Origin: Massilia sp. WG5
GTDB taxonomy: Bacteria; Pseudomonadota; Gammaproteobacteria; Burkholderiales; Burkholderiaceae_D
Direction: 5' to 3'
Assembly: GCF_001412595.2 (NCBI RefSeq)
Contig: NZ_CP012641.2
Span: 1-64,000, forward strand
Length of the DNA stretch: 64,000 nt
Under the pieces are notes generated by a model. The model had not been told where the DNA came from, searched no databases, and was given only the letters and a program-made list of their open reading frames with translations. Numbering within the stretch: the stretch's first letter is position 1; each line of letters begins with the position of its first letter. The position numbers and the translations under genes were made by a program. Positions 35,766 through 44,005 of this stretch are shown here, piece after piece.

Positions 35766-36284
35766 ATGAATGAACTCATACCCGTGCGTGGAGCTGAATG
35801 CGAAGAAATCGTCAGCAATCTCTACAGAGAAGCCCGGCTGCTCGATCAGGAAGAATATCGGGAGTGGCTGAAAATGGTCCATGCCGATATCCAGTACCAG
35901 GCATTCTTCCAGCAACTGCGGTATCGCAAGGACAAACGATACAAGCTGCCCGACAAGGTTTACACGATTGACGAGCGTCATGACTTCCTCGTTGCACGCA
36001 TCAGGCAATTTGAAACGGGCATGCAATGGTCCGTTGACCCAGCCGAACGGATCCGGAGGTTCTTGTCAAACGTCGAGGTGTTCAAGGCCGCAGATACTGG
36101 CAACTACCATGTTTTGCTCAACGTCTTCGTCGTGCGTAACCGGCGTGTTCACGATGAGACCACCTATTCCTATGGCCGCGAGGAAGAGTGGGTCCGCGGT
36201 GAAGCGGGGTTGCAACTTCTCAAGAGGGTGGTCAGTCTCGATCAGCGCTTCCTTCACGGCAAGAATTTGAACTTCTTCCTGTGA
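35766..36284 (+). CDS. phnAd: Aromatic ring-hydroxylating dioxygenase small (beta) subunit
   Basis: A 172-residue beta subunit of the NahAd/PhnAd type (NTF2-like fold), with the family stretches REARLLDQEEYREWLKMV and the closing LKRVVSLDQRFLHGKNLNFFL. It forms the alpha3beta3 oxygenase with PhnAc, whose gene lies 30 bp upstream. An AGGAGAT site precedes the ATG. Confidence 0.88.
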   Translation: MNELIPVRGAECEEIVSNLYREARLLDQEEYREWLKMVHADIQYQAFFQQLRYRKDKRYKLPDKVYTIDERHDFLVARIRQFETGMQWSVDPAERIRRFLSNVEVFKAADTGNYHVLLNVFVVRNRRVHDETTYSYGREEEWVRGEAGLQLLKRVVSLDQRFLHGKNLNFFL

Positions 36285-36448
36285 CAAACGACGACGCTGA
36301 GAGCATGCACAGCTTTATATATTCGTCACAAATGCTGAAGGTCTTCTACCGGCTCCACTGGCCCCTGGCTGACCTTCATTTACTCGAAGTGCGTTATCAG
36401 GCGGCCGTTTGTGGCGTGGCTGTTATTTAACTGAAGGCATATTCTCCC

Positions 36449-37033
36449 ATGCTGGATTTTTATTTTGATTTCGTCAGTCCGTTCTCCTATCTCGCCAACA
36501 TTCGGTTGGCCGGGATTGTGCAGCGCTATGACATTGCGGTTTCTTACAGGCCGATTGAAATTGGAGCTGCCAAACGCGCGATTGGCAATGTGGGACCGTC
36601 GAACCGGGATATGCCTGTCAAGTTATCGCACCTGTCGAAGGATCTGCAGCGCTGGGCGCAACGGTATGGGGCGCCGCTCGAGTTCCCTCCAAGCTTCGAC
36701 GCCCGGCGTTTGAACACCGGCTTCTTCTATGCTGCGGGAAAAGGTCGCCAGGCCGAGTACGTCAGCCGCGCTTTTCACCTGACCTGGGGGCTGGGGCAAG
36801 CGTTTGGCGATGAGAAGGTGTTGCGGGAGGTCGCTTCCGGCTGGAATGTCGATGAGTTCATACGGTACACAGATTCAGAGGACGGCGCGCATGCATACAA
36901 GAAGTCGACCGACGAAGGCATTGCTCGCCAGGTCTTCGGCGTTCCAATGGTGGTGATCGGAGAAGAAATGTGGTGGGGAAATGACCGCCTGGACTTCGTC
37001 GCTGAATATCTGGAATCGCGGAAGTCGAACTGA
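36449..37033 (+). CDS. phnD: 2-Hydroxychromene-2-carboxylate isomerase
   Basis: A 194-residue DsbA-like/GST-kappa fold isomerase. The N-terminal DFYFDFVSPFSYLANIRL is the family signature, with the active serine in SPFSY. The glutathione-dependent reaction converts the chromene-carboxylate to the open arylidene pyruvate after extradiol ring cleavage by PhnC. The C-terminal VFGVPMVVIGEEMWWGNDRLDFV is also conserved. A second, broken N-terminal fragment of this family appears at 53291-53370. Confidence 0.88.
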   Translation: MLDFYFDFVSPFSYLANIRLAGIVQRYDIAVSYRPIEIGAAKRAIGNVGPSNRDMPVKLSHLSKDLQRWAQRYGAPLEFPPSFDARRLNTGFFYAAGKGRQAEYVSRAFHLTWGLGQAFGDEKVLREVASGWNVDEFIRYTDSEDGAHAYKKSTDEGIARQVFGVPMVVIGEEMWWGNDRLDFVAEYLESRKSN

Positions 37034-37183
37034 GATGCAGAGCATAACAAGGGGCACCCTGCGCCGAATTTTTGGCCTGCGTTCGATAAGCGAAAGCCAC
37101 CAATCCAATCTACTTTTTTTCGATCAAAGCGCCCGTGAAAACGGGCCATCGATGACATCCTCCAGTTTAAGGCATTCCACCCT

Positions 37184-37846
37184 ATGAAGCCACGCAACTC
37201 CCTGACTCGCAAGGCATTAGTGACAACTGCCGTTCGAATGATTTCTGAAGGCCGCATGGATAATGCGACGATCGACGACATCGTGGACGAAGCCGACGTT
37301 GCCAAGGCAAGTTTCTACAAGCATTTCCTGAATCGCGATGCGCTCAAGGCGCATGCGGATGATGCAGTCCGGGCCGAGTTGTTTGAGATTATCAATGTAA
37401 TCAGCGACGGGGTCGAAGATCCCGCAACCTACCTCACGCTGGGCATGCTGGCCGTGTTTCGTTTCGGGCTGGAGAACAAGCTCAGTGCACGCGTGCTGTT
37501 GCACATGCCGTCCGATGTGGTTAATCCCGCGCGGGCAGACAACGCCCCTATCCTGGCCATGTTTGAGCGAGGGATTGAAAAGGGAATTTTCAAGCTCTCG
37601 AACATGGACACCGGCCTGGTCTTGCTGATGGGTTTGACGGACCTGGGGCTCGCCCGTTTGCTGGACGTACAAAAAGAATACCTTCAACTGCGCGGGGTGA
37701 TGCACGGCCTCTGCATGGCACTGCTGCGTGGGCTGGGGGTAGACAACCGCCGTGCCGAACGCATCGTCCTTGACGCGATGATCAAGGTGATCGATTCGCC
37801 AGCGCTCATTTCAACAATTCAAAATCGGAACCGCAACGCGTTATAG
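37184..37846 (+). CDS. TetR-family transcriptional regulator
   Basis: A 220-residue repressor-type protein. The N-terminal helix-turn-helix is ATIDDIVDEADVAKASFYKHFLNRDAL, followed by an all-helical ligand-binding domain. It sits in the same direction inside the phn cluster, between phnD and a glutathione transferase gene. Its ligand may be a pathway intermediate, but nothing in the sequence shows which promoter it controls. No clear palindrome was found directly upstream of it. Confidence 0.85.
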   Translation: MKPRNSLTRKALVTTAVRMISEGRMDNATIDDIVDEADVAKASFYKHFLNRDALKAHADDAVRAELFEIINVISDGVEDPATYLTLGMLAVFRFGLENKLSARVLLHMPSDVVNPARADNAPILAMFERGIEKGIFKLSNMDTGLVLLMGLTDLGLARLLDVQKEYLQLRGVMHGLCMALLRGLGVDNRRAERIVLDAMIKVIDSPALISTIQNRNRNAL

Positions 37847-37916
37847 AAACGATCGTCCCATGCCGGCATGCTTCACGCCATCCGGGCTTAATAACAAACT
37901 TATAGATGAGACTCAA

Positions 37917-38528
37917 TTGATCAAGAAACTCTACGGTGCGCCTGGCGCCTGTTCACTGGCGGCACATATCGCGTTGCATGAGGCGGGTTTAACTTTCGAT
38001 TACGTCCGGGTCGACCTTCGAACCCGCCAGGCGGAAGACGGCCGCAACCTGGATGAGCTGAACAGCAAGGGCTACGTGCCAGTACTCGAGCTGGAGGACC
38101 GGCAGATGCTGACCGAAGTGCCGGTTCTGCTGCGATACATCGCCGAGCTCGCGCCCGAGAAAGGGCTTGCACCGCCAGCAGGCACGCTGTCGAGTTATCG
38201 CATGCAGGAATGGCTCTCCTTTACTAATAGCGAACTGCATAAGGGATTCGGCCCGCTGTTCATGCCGGACGCTGGCGAAGAAGCGAAGACGCAAAGTCGG
38301 GCGAGGGTGCTGCAGCGGCTGACCTGGGTCGATGCGCAACTTGCTGGGCGGCCCCATCTTGTTGGCGAGCAGTTCACGGTTGCTGATGTCTATCTGTTCG
38401 TCGTTGCTTCCTGGACGAGGTTTGTAGGCATCGATATCTCGGAAATGACACGACTGGGCCCTTACCTCGCGCGTATCGCAAGGCGGCCGGCCGTGGTAGC
38501 AGCCATGGGTGCCGAAGGGTTGATGTGA
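37917..38528 (+). CDS. Glutathione S-transferase
   Basis: A 203-residue GST of the beta-class-like type found in aromatic clusters (compare BphK and the naphthalene-cluster GSTs). The thioredoxin-like domain starts IKKLYGAPGACSLAAHIALHEAGL with the catalytic region at GACS and the glutathione-binding TEVPVLLRYI. The C-terminal helical domain ends FTVADVYLFVVASW. I prefer the TTG at 37917 because family homology starts there. The ATG at 37860 would add 19 unlike residues. Its likely role is conjugating reactive epoxide or quinone intermediates. Confidence 0.85.
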   Translation: MIKKLYGAPGACSLAAHIALHEAGLTFDYVRVDLRTRQAEDGRNLDELNSKGYVPVLELEDRQMLTEVPVLLRYIAELAPEKGLAPPAGTLSSYRMQEWLSFTNSELHKGFGPLFMPDAGEEAKTQSRARVLQRLTWVDAQLAGRPHLVGEQFTVADVYLFVVASWTRFVGIDISEMTRLGPYLARIARRPAVVAAMGAEGLM

Positions 38529-38637
38529 AGCACCAGGACAGTACAAACCAGTTCTTTCCCTCGAACGGCGGCGCGCGGTTTGCGCTCGGCGCCACTCCCC
38601 TCCGCGCTGAACGCCGGGGTTCTCCGGAGCAAATGTG

Positions 38638-39639
38638 ATGAAAATGAGCCCTTCCGATATCCGCGGTGTCTTCGGCATCATGCCAACGCCCGCGACCGAG
38701 GACGCCAGCCAGTGGCAAACGCGACAATCCGTCAACCTCGCGGAAACCGAGAAGATGGTGCGTTTGCTGGGCGCGGCCAAGATCGACATGCTGGCGACGA
38801 CCGGCACCTTCGGTGAAGGTGCGACGCTGACCTGGGCGGAAACGCAGCTGTTTATCGACTGCGTGGTGCACGCCAACAAACGCGCGCTTCCCTTGTTCGC
38901 CGGTGTGACAACGCTGAATACGCGCGACACGATCGAGCGTGCCCGGGTGTTGATGGACATCGGTGTCGACGGCCTGTTCGTCGGTCGCCCGATGTGGTTG
39001 GCGATGGATGCCAAGGCGATCGTCCGCTATTACCAGGACATTGCTGCCGCGCTCCCTGGCGTGCCGATTGTTGCCTACGACAACCCGGTCGCATTCAAAG
39101 GGAAAATTTCCACTGAAGCCTACCTGGAGCTGGCAAAGATCCCAGAGGTGATCGCTTCCAAGCACACCGGTGGGCCTGCACTGGCCGAAGACATGCGTGC
39201 CGTGGGGGAGAAGATGCGGATATTGCCCTTGGCGACCGCCTGGCTGGCAGCCGCCGAACAATTGCCCGCGCTTGCCCTTGCCGCCTGGTCTGGCAGCGTG
39301 GCGTGCGCACCGACGGTAAACATGTTGCTGTCGCAAGCCATCCTGGCCCAGGATTGGGCGCGCGCCAGAGAGCTTTCAGACAAGTGCCAATGGGCTGAGT
39401 CCGCCATGTTTGTAGGCGGGGACCTGGCGGCCTTCATGGATTACAGCATCCAGATCGCGCATCTTCGCTTTGCAGCAGCTGGCCTGGTCACCCCGGGCCC
39501 TCCGCGGCCGCCCTATCTCGAGTTGCCGGATCACTACCGCGACGGTGCGATCGAGTGCGGCCGGCGCTGGAATCAGCTCGAGAGCGAATTCGCATCTGAC
39601 CTTCCCCTAGCTCCCATCCACCTCGAAGAAAGGTTATAA
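38638..39639 (+). CDS. Hydratase-aldolase, trans-2'-carboxybenzalpyruvate type (phn cluster copy)
   Basis: A 333-residue DHDPS-superfamily class I aldolase closely related to, but clearly diverged from, the cargo enzymes at 2849 and 15629. Shared blocks are FGIMPTPAT, AETEKMVR, TTGTFGEGATLTW and VAYDNPVAFKGK, with the Schiff-base lysine in VIASKHTGG. It precedes a bicupin dioxygenase and an aldehyde dehydrogenase, matching the PhdJ-PhdI-PhdK trio that takes 1-hydroxy-2-naphthoate to phthalate. ATG 38638 is preferred to GTG 38635. Confidence 0.85.
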   Translation: MKMSPSDIRGVFGIMPTPATEDASQWQTRQSVNLAETEKMVRLLGAAKIDMLATTGTFGEGATLTWAETQLFIDCVVHANKRALPLFAGVTTLNTRDTIERARVLMDIGVDGLFVGRPMWLAMDAKAIVRYYQDIAAALPGVPIVAYDNPVAFKGKISTEAYLELAKIPEVIASKHTGGPALAEDMRAVGEKMRILPLATAWLAAAEQLPALALAAWSGSVACAPTVNMLLSQAILAQDWARARELSDKCQWAESAMFVGGDLAAFMDYSIQIAHLRFAAAGLVTPGPPRPPYLELPDHYRDGAIECGRRWNQLESEFASDLPLAPIHLEERL

Positions 39640-39641
39640 CA

Positions 39642-40685
39642 ATGAGCGATCACTCCAAACCCGTGACTGAAGACATCGTCCCGCCTGAACTCCGTCAGTC
39701 GTATAAGGCCAACGGCCTGGTGCCGCTATGGGAGAGCGTTCCGGGGAGCGTCTTTGGGAAGCAGATCGAAGAGGCGCAGATCTGGCGCTGGTCAACCATG
39801 CTGCCAATCATCCAGGAAACGGCCAAGATAAGGGCCGCACACGTCCTAGACCGTCGTGTCTTGCTGATGACAAATCTGAAGCGGCTCCACGTGTGGGACG
39901 AGGCCGGCACGGGAACGCTGATGTTCGATTTCCAGTGCGTGATGCCGGGTGAGCGTGCCACTGCCCATCGGCATCCGATGAATGCCTTGCGCTTTGTCGT
40001 GCAATGCACCGGGGGAGTCAAATCAATTGTCGATGGCAAGGACTGCGCCATGGAGCCGGGAGATCTCATCCTCACGCCAGGCTGGTGCTGGCACGAACAC
40101 ACCAACGAAGGCAAAGATCCCATCATCTGGCTCGATGTGCTCGATGTGATGCTGCATCACTTCCTGGGTACGACTGGATTTCAGCCTGGCCCGGCACGGG
40201 ATCTGCCCGCCCAGTTGTCAGACTCCGCATTCGCGCATGCCGGCATCGTACCCAAGCTGCAAGGCAGCGATCACGCCAGCCGTGGCTATTCGCCGATCTT
40301 CCGCTATCCGTGGGTCGAGGCGGTGGAGGCGCTCGCGGCCTCGCCTGCGACCCCGGATGGTTCGCGTGAGGTGCGCTACACGAACCCGCTGACCGGCGGG
40401 CCAGCGATGGACCTGATCGACGCCAGCTTGCTTCAGTTGGAACCAGGCAAGGCGACCCGCAAGTACAAGAGTTCCGCTGCAGCGATGTGCATCGTGGTCG
40501 AAGGTCATGGTGTCAGTCAGATCGGCGACAAGAGCATCGAATGGTCGCCGCATGACGTGTTCACCATGCCGGCCAACCTGTGGGCGAGCCATCAAGCCGA
40601 GGGAGGCACGGCACGCATTTTCCAGGTGTCTAGCCGCGAGGTATACCGTCGCCTGGGCCTTTTCACAGAAGCATTCGGAGAGTGA
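39642..40685 (+). CDS. Bicupin ring-cleavage dioxygenase, 1-hydroxy-2-naphthoate dioxygenase-like (phn cluster copy)
   Basis: A 347-residue Fe(II) bicupin with the N-terminal metal motif ATAHRHPMNALRF and the later GWCWHEHTNEG. The C-terminal cupin ends IPANLW-like (FTMPANLWASHQ). It starts 3 bp after the hydratase-aldolase stop, so the two are coupled. The trio context favours opening of 1-hydroxy-2-naphthoate to 2'-carboxybenzalpyruvate. Gentisate dioxygenase is less likely since no maleylpyruvate isomerase or fumarylpyruvate hydrolase gene is near. Confidence 0.83.
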   Translation: MSDHSKPVTEDIVPPELRQSYKANGLVPLWESVPGSVFGKQIEEAQIWRWSTMLPIIQETAKIRAAHVLDRRVLLMTNLKRLHVWDEAGTGTLMFDFQCVMPGERATAHRHPMNALRFVVQCTGGVKSIVDGKDCAMEPGDLILTPGWCWHEHTNEGKDPIIWLDVLDVMLHHFLGTTGFQPGPARDLPAQLSDSAFAHAGIVPKLQGSDHASRGYSPIFRYPWVEAVEALAASPATPDGSREVRYTNPLTGGPAMDLIDASLLQLEPGKATRKYKSSAAAMCIVVEGHGVSQIGDKSIEWSPHDVFTMPANLWASHQAEGGTARIFQVSSREVYRRLGLFTEAFGE

Positions 40686-40686
40686 C

Positions 40687-42150
40687 ATGATGACCATGGC
40701 CCACGCCTACCCGCTGCCGGCATGCCGCGATCTGTTCTATGGGGGACGCTTCCATTTGCCGCAGGGAGGCTACGGTCGAACTGTGAACCCGGCGACCCAG
40801 GACGACCTAGGGCCGGTGGCCAACGCCAATGCAGCCGACGTGGATGCCGCCGTGCGGGCAGCGCACCTGGCGTTCCAGGCCTGGCGCAAGACGAAGCCTG
40901 AGGTGCGTGCAGCGGCGCTGCGCGAACTCGCGCACAGGCTGCGCGTCCATGCGGATGAGCTGGGCTTCCTGGATGCCATCAACTGCGGCAACCCCGTGCG
41001 TGAGATGGCCGGCGACGTGCACGCTGCAGCAGCGCAGGTCGACTACTTCGCGGGCCTGGTGCATGAGGCCAAGGGTGACACCCTTCCCATGGGGGAGGGC
41101 GTGCTCAACTACTCAGTGCACGAGCCCTTCGGCGTGGTCGTGCGTATCGTGGCCTATAACCATCCACTCATGTTTTTGGCAACCAAGCTGGCACCGGCTG
41201 TCGCGGCAGGAAACACGGTCGTCATGAAGGCTGCCACGCAAGCCCCCTTGTCCGCTTATCGCCTGGCCACCTTGCTGCAGGATATCTTTCCTCCCGGTGT
41301 GGTCAATGTGCTTAGCGGTGAAACGGAGTGCGGCCAGGCGCTGGTGGATCACCCGCTGGTGAAGAAGGTAGCCTTGATTGGCTCGACCGCCACGGGCATA
41401 TCAATCCTGCGCGCCGCAGCGGAAAAGGTGATGCCGGTCAGTCTTGAGCTGGGCGGAAAAAATCCTTTGATCATCTGTCCTGACGCGGATATCGACAAAG
41501 CAATTCTGGGTGCGGTGAAAGGCATGAACTTCACCTGGGCAGGGCAGAGTTGCGGCTCAACATCACGCTGTTTCGTTCATCGATCCGTCTACGACCGGGT
41601 CATCGACGAAATGGCGCAGCAAATTTCACAACTTTACCGCTGTGGACTGCCGACTGATCCCGCCACCACGATGGGCTCCTTGGTGTCGAGGACGCAGTAT
41701 GACAAGGTCATGTCTTTCATCGGTTCCGCGCAACGGGAGGGTGCTCGCCTGGTATGCGGCGGGGGGCGTCCGGCCGACCCAGCACTGGCCAGTGGCTGGT
41801 TCGTGGAGGCGACCGTGTTTGCCGATGTCACCCCCGCCATGCGCCTGTTCCGCGAGGAAGTATTCGGTCCGGTCTTGGCTGTGATTCCATGGGACGACGA
41901 GGAAGACCTGCTGGGCATGGTCAATGGGCTCGATTATGGCCTGACGGCTTCCATTTGGACTAGGGATCTGGCGTCCGCCCACCGCCTGGCTTCGCGCGTT
42001 GAGTCCGGCTATGTGTGGATCAATCACGTTAGCGCCCACTTCATCGGGGCAGATTTCGGTGGCTACAAACAGTCGGGCCTCGGGCGTGAGGAGGGAATCT
42101 CTGAATTGCTCGCATGGACGCAGACCAAGAATGTGCATGTGGCCTTGTGA
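40687..42150 (+). CDS. Aldehyde dehydrogenase, probable 2-carboxybenzaldehyde dehydrogenase
   Basis: A 487-residue NAD(P)-dependent aldehyde dehydrogenase. It has the cofactor/glutamate motif LELGGKNPLII and a catalytic cysteine in the FTWAGQSCGSTSRCFVH stretch, and ends with the usual GGYKQSGLGREEG. The ATG at 40687 lies 1 bp after the bicupin stop region. As the third gene of the hydratase-aldolase / bicupin / ALDH trio it most likely oxidises 2-carboxybenzaldehyde to phthalate (PhdK role), linking the phn pathway to the oph operon. Substrate assignment is from context. Confidence 0.83.
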   Translation: MMTMAHAYPLPACRDLFYGGRFHLPQGGYGRTVNPATQDDLGPVANANAADVDAAVRAAHLAFQAWRKTKPEVRAAALRELAHRLRVHADELGFLDAINCGNPVREMAGDVHAAAAQVDYFAGLVHEAKGDTLPMGEGVLNYSVHEPFGVVVRIVAYNHPLMFLATKLAPAVAAGNTVVMKAATQAPLSAYRLATLLQDIFPPGVVNVLSGETECGQALVDHPLVKKVALIGSTATGISILRAAAEKVMPVSLELGGKNPLIICPDADIDKAILGAVKGMNFTWAGQSCGSTSRCFVHRSVYDRVIDEMAQQISQLYRCGLPTDPATTMGSLVSRTQYDKVMSFIGSAQREGARLVCGGGRPADPALASGWFVEATVFADVTPAMRLFREEVFGPVLAVIPWDDEEDLLGMVNGLDYGLTASIWTRDLASAHRLASRVESGYVWINHVSAHFIGADFGGYKQSGLGREEGISELLAWTQTKNVHVAL

Positions 42151-42281
42151 TGGGACAGCTTCGACCACCCACCTCTAGTACAAACGTGTCAGGCCTTGCG
42201 CTTTCTGATCGGTGCGCTCGTGCCGGGCGCTTCGCTGCGCGGGCCGCGCTTGGTGCCGGGAATGCGGCCGGTCTCCGCGGC

Positions 42282-42833
42282 TTAGCTCTCATCGTCCCGA
42301 AGGTTGAGCGCGGCGGGCGATGCCTCGACTGCAGATTGCAATGCGGACTGCGCGATGGCACCGGCGGCTGCGCGGCGCACTGCGCACAACAAGGCCCGCA
42401 GCATGGTCTGCTGCGCTTGCGTGAGTCCGCCCACCAGGATCGCGTTGGAATCGCCGGCGATGGACAGGAGCTGCGGTTTCAACAAGAGGGCTTTCTCGGT
42501 GAGGTGGATGCGCAGCTTGCGCCGGTCAATCGGGTCACGCTGAAAGTGAACCAGGCCCTCCGTCTCCATCGAGCGCAGCATCTCAAGGGTCGATGGTTGC
42601 GTGGTGCCGAGGCGGGTCGCCAGTTCCCGCTGGGTCACCCCGTCCTCTTCAAAGAGCGCACGCAGCGCGAACCAGCTGCCACCCCGAATTCCGAGTTGGG
42701 CAATGCCGGGATAGAGCAGACGTTTGACGTGGCGCGCCGTGTCAGAAATAAGAAAACCGATGCTGCTGTCCAATTTCATACTAGAACTATGGTCTTCGTC
42801 GGGCAACTTTGACGGGATATTTTTCTTTGTCAC
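42282..42833 (-). CDS. MarR-family transcriptional regulator
   Basis: A 183-residue winged helix-turn-helix protein, the only minus-strand gene in the phn cluster. The DNA-binding region is GVTQRELATRLGTTQPSTLEMLRSMETEGLV followed by the wing FQRDPIDRRKLRIHLTEKA. MarR proteins usually repress until an aromatic acid binds. It is transcribed away from phnC, and the 200-bp gap between them holds CATAG-GAAT-CTAAG (42906-42919), one mismatch from the palindrome at the ophA2 promoters. It is therefore the leading candidate for the common regulator. TetR (37184) is an alternative. Confidence 0.87.
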   Translation of the reverse strand: MTKKNIPSKLPDEDHSSSMKLDSSIGFLISDTARHVKRLLYPGIAQLGIRGGSWFALRALFEEDGVTQRELATRLGTTQPSTLEMLRSMETEGLVHFQRDPIDRRKLRIHLTEKALLLKPQLLSIAGDSNAILVGGLTQAQQTMLRALLCAVRRAAAGAIAQSALQSAVEASPAALNLRDDES

Positions 42834-42905
42834 TTTAGAAGCGTGCCAGTGAAGTAAGAGACGAGATCATAGCACGATCCCTGCGGCTCCCAGACTGAAC
42901 AAATA

Positions 42906-42936
42906 CATAGGAATCTAAGTAAATCCAAGTTAGAAT
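42906..42936. promoter_or_regulatory. Divergent marR-phnC control region with CTTAG-N4-CTAAG-like operator
   Basis: CATAG-GAAT-CTAAG (42906-42919) matches the CTTAG-N4-CTAAG palindrome in 9 of 10 arm positions. On the minus strand it falls inside the spacer of a possible marR promoter (TTGGAT, 17 bp, TATTTG), which suggests autoregulation. On the plus strand TAGAAT (42931-42936) could be the -10 of phnC. The inverted TCTAA ... TTAGA (42914-42934) may extend the site. Confidence 0.5.
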
Positions 42937-43033
42937 TAGGCAAGATGTGGTCGTCATTGTGGTTGAGTTGTTACCCAAGAATTCGTAGGGATGGGGCGGG
43001 TTTGTATCTTTAATCGTTGAAAAAGGAGTTTTT

Positions 43034-43942
43034 ATGGCAATCGTCACTGAGCTGGGTTACCTGGGGATTTCCGTAAGTGATGCTGCGGCATGGAAGAGCT
43101 ACGCGACCGAGGTGATGGGGATGCAACTGGTCGATGAAGGAGAGCGCGATCGCTTCTATCTGCGCATGGACCTCTGGCATCACCGCATTGTTGTCCATAC
43201 AGGCGGCGACGATGACCTGGCCTATGTCGGGTGGCGCGTCGCCGGAGCCCAGGAACTGGAAGAGATGTCTGCCAAACTGACCGCCTCAGGTGTGGAAGTG
43301 CGTCGCGGCAGCGAGGCAGAAGCTGCTGAGCGCCGTGTTCTCGGGCTGTTGAAGCTGCAAGACCCGGCGGGCAATGCGCACGAAATCTTTTTCTCTCCTT
43401 TGATCGATGGGCACAAACCCTTCCATCCCGGGCGTCCGATGTTTGGCGGTTTCAAGACAGGGGACCAGGGGGTGGGCCACATCATCCTGCGCGCCGTTGA
43501 CCCGGAAGCGACGATGCGCTTTTTCGCCTTGCTCGGGATAACCGGCAGCTCCGACTACCTGTTGCCGCTCCCAGATGGCACCCCGGTTCGGATTCCGTTT
43601 TTGAAATGCAACAACCGCGAGCATTCGATCGCTTTGATGTTCGGTCCGATGCCCAAACGCGCGAACCACCTGATGGTCGAGTACCAGGACATGCGCGACC
43701 TTGGACAGACCCTGGACAAGGTGCACAAGCAGGGGATCGACATTGCCGTGCAGCTGGGCATGCACAGCAACGACGGGGCGCTGAGTTTTTATGTGGCCAA
43801 CCCGTCCGGATGGTTGTGGGAGCCCGGCTGGAGCGGTGCATCGGCGCCAGCCCAGCAGGAACACTTCCGCTGCGACGTGTTCGGGCATGACCTCGACAAG
43901 GGGCAATACGTCGGTGGACTCAATTTCCGTCCTGAAGACTGA
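43034..43942 (+). CDS. phnC: Extradiol ring-cleavage dioxygenase (1,2-dihydroxynaphthalene type)
   Basis: A 302-residue type I extradiol dioxygenase made of two vicinal-oxygen-chelate modules. Metal ligands are expected in VGHIILR (His), ANHLMVEY (His) and LWEPG (Glu). The active-site region DGALSFYVANPSGW is conserved. It opens 1,2-dihydroxynaphthalene or 3,4-dihydroxyphenanthrene next to the hydroxyls, giving the chromene carboxylate used by PhnD. AAAAGGAG lies upstream of the ATG at 43034. It starts a second transcription unit, divergent from marR. Confidence 0.88.
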   Translation: MAIVTELGYLGISVSDAAAWKSYATEVMGMQLVDEGERDRFYLRMDLWHHRIVVHTGGDDDLAYVGWRVAGAQELEEMSAKLTASGVEVRRGSEAEAAERRVLGLLKLQDPAGNAHEIFFSPLIDGHKPFHPGRPMFGGFKTGDQGVGHIILRAVDPEATMRFFALLGITGSSDYLLPLPDGTPVRIPFLKCNNREHSIALMFGPMPKRANHLMVEYQDMRDLGQTLDKVHKQGIDIAVQLGMHSNDGALSFYVANPSGWLWEPGWSGASAPAQQEHFRCDVFGHDLDKGQYVGGLNFRPED

Positions 43943-44005
43943 GACGCATTCATTCGGCTCGAGCGGAAATCTCAGAGCCGTCAACGATAACAACAGGGGA
44001 CTGCT

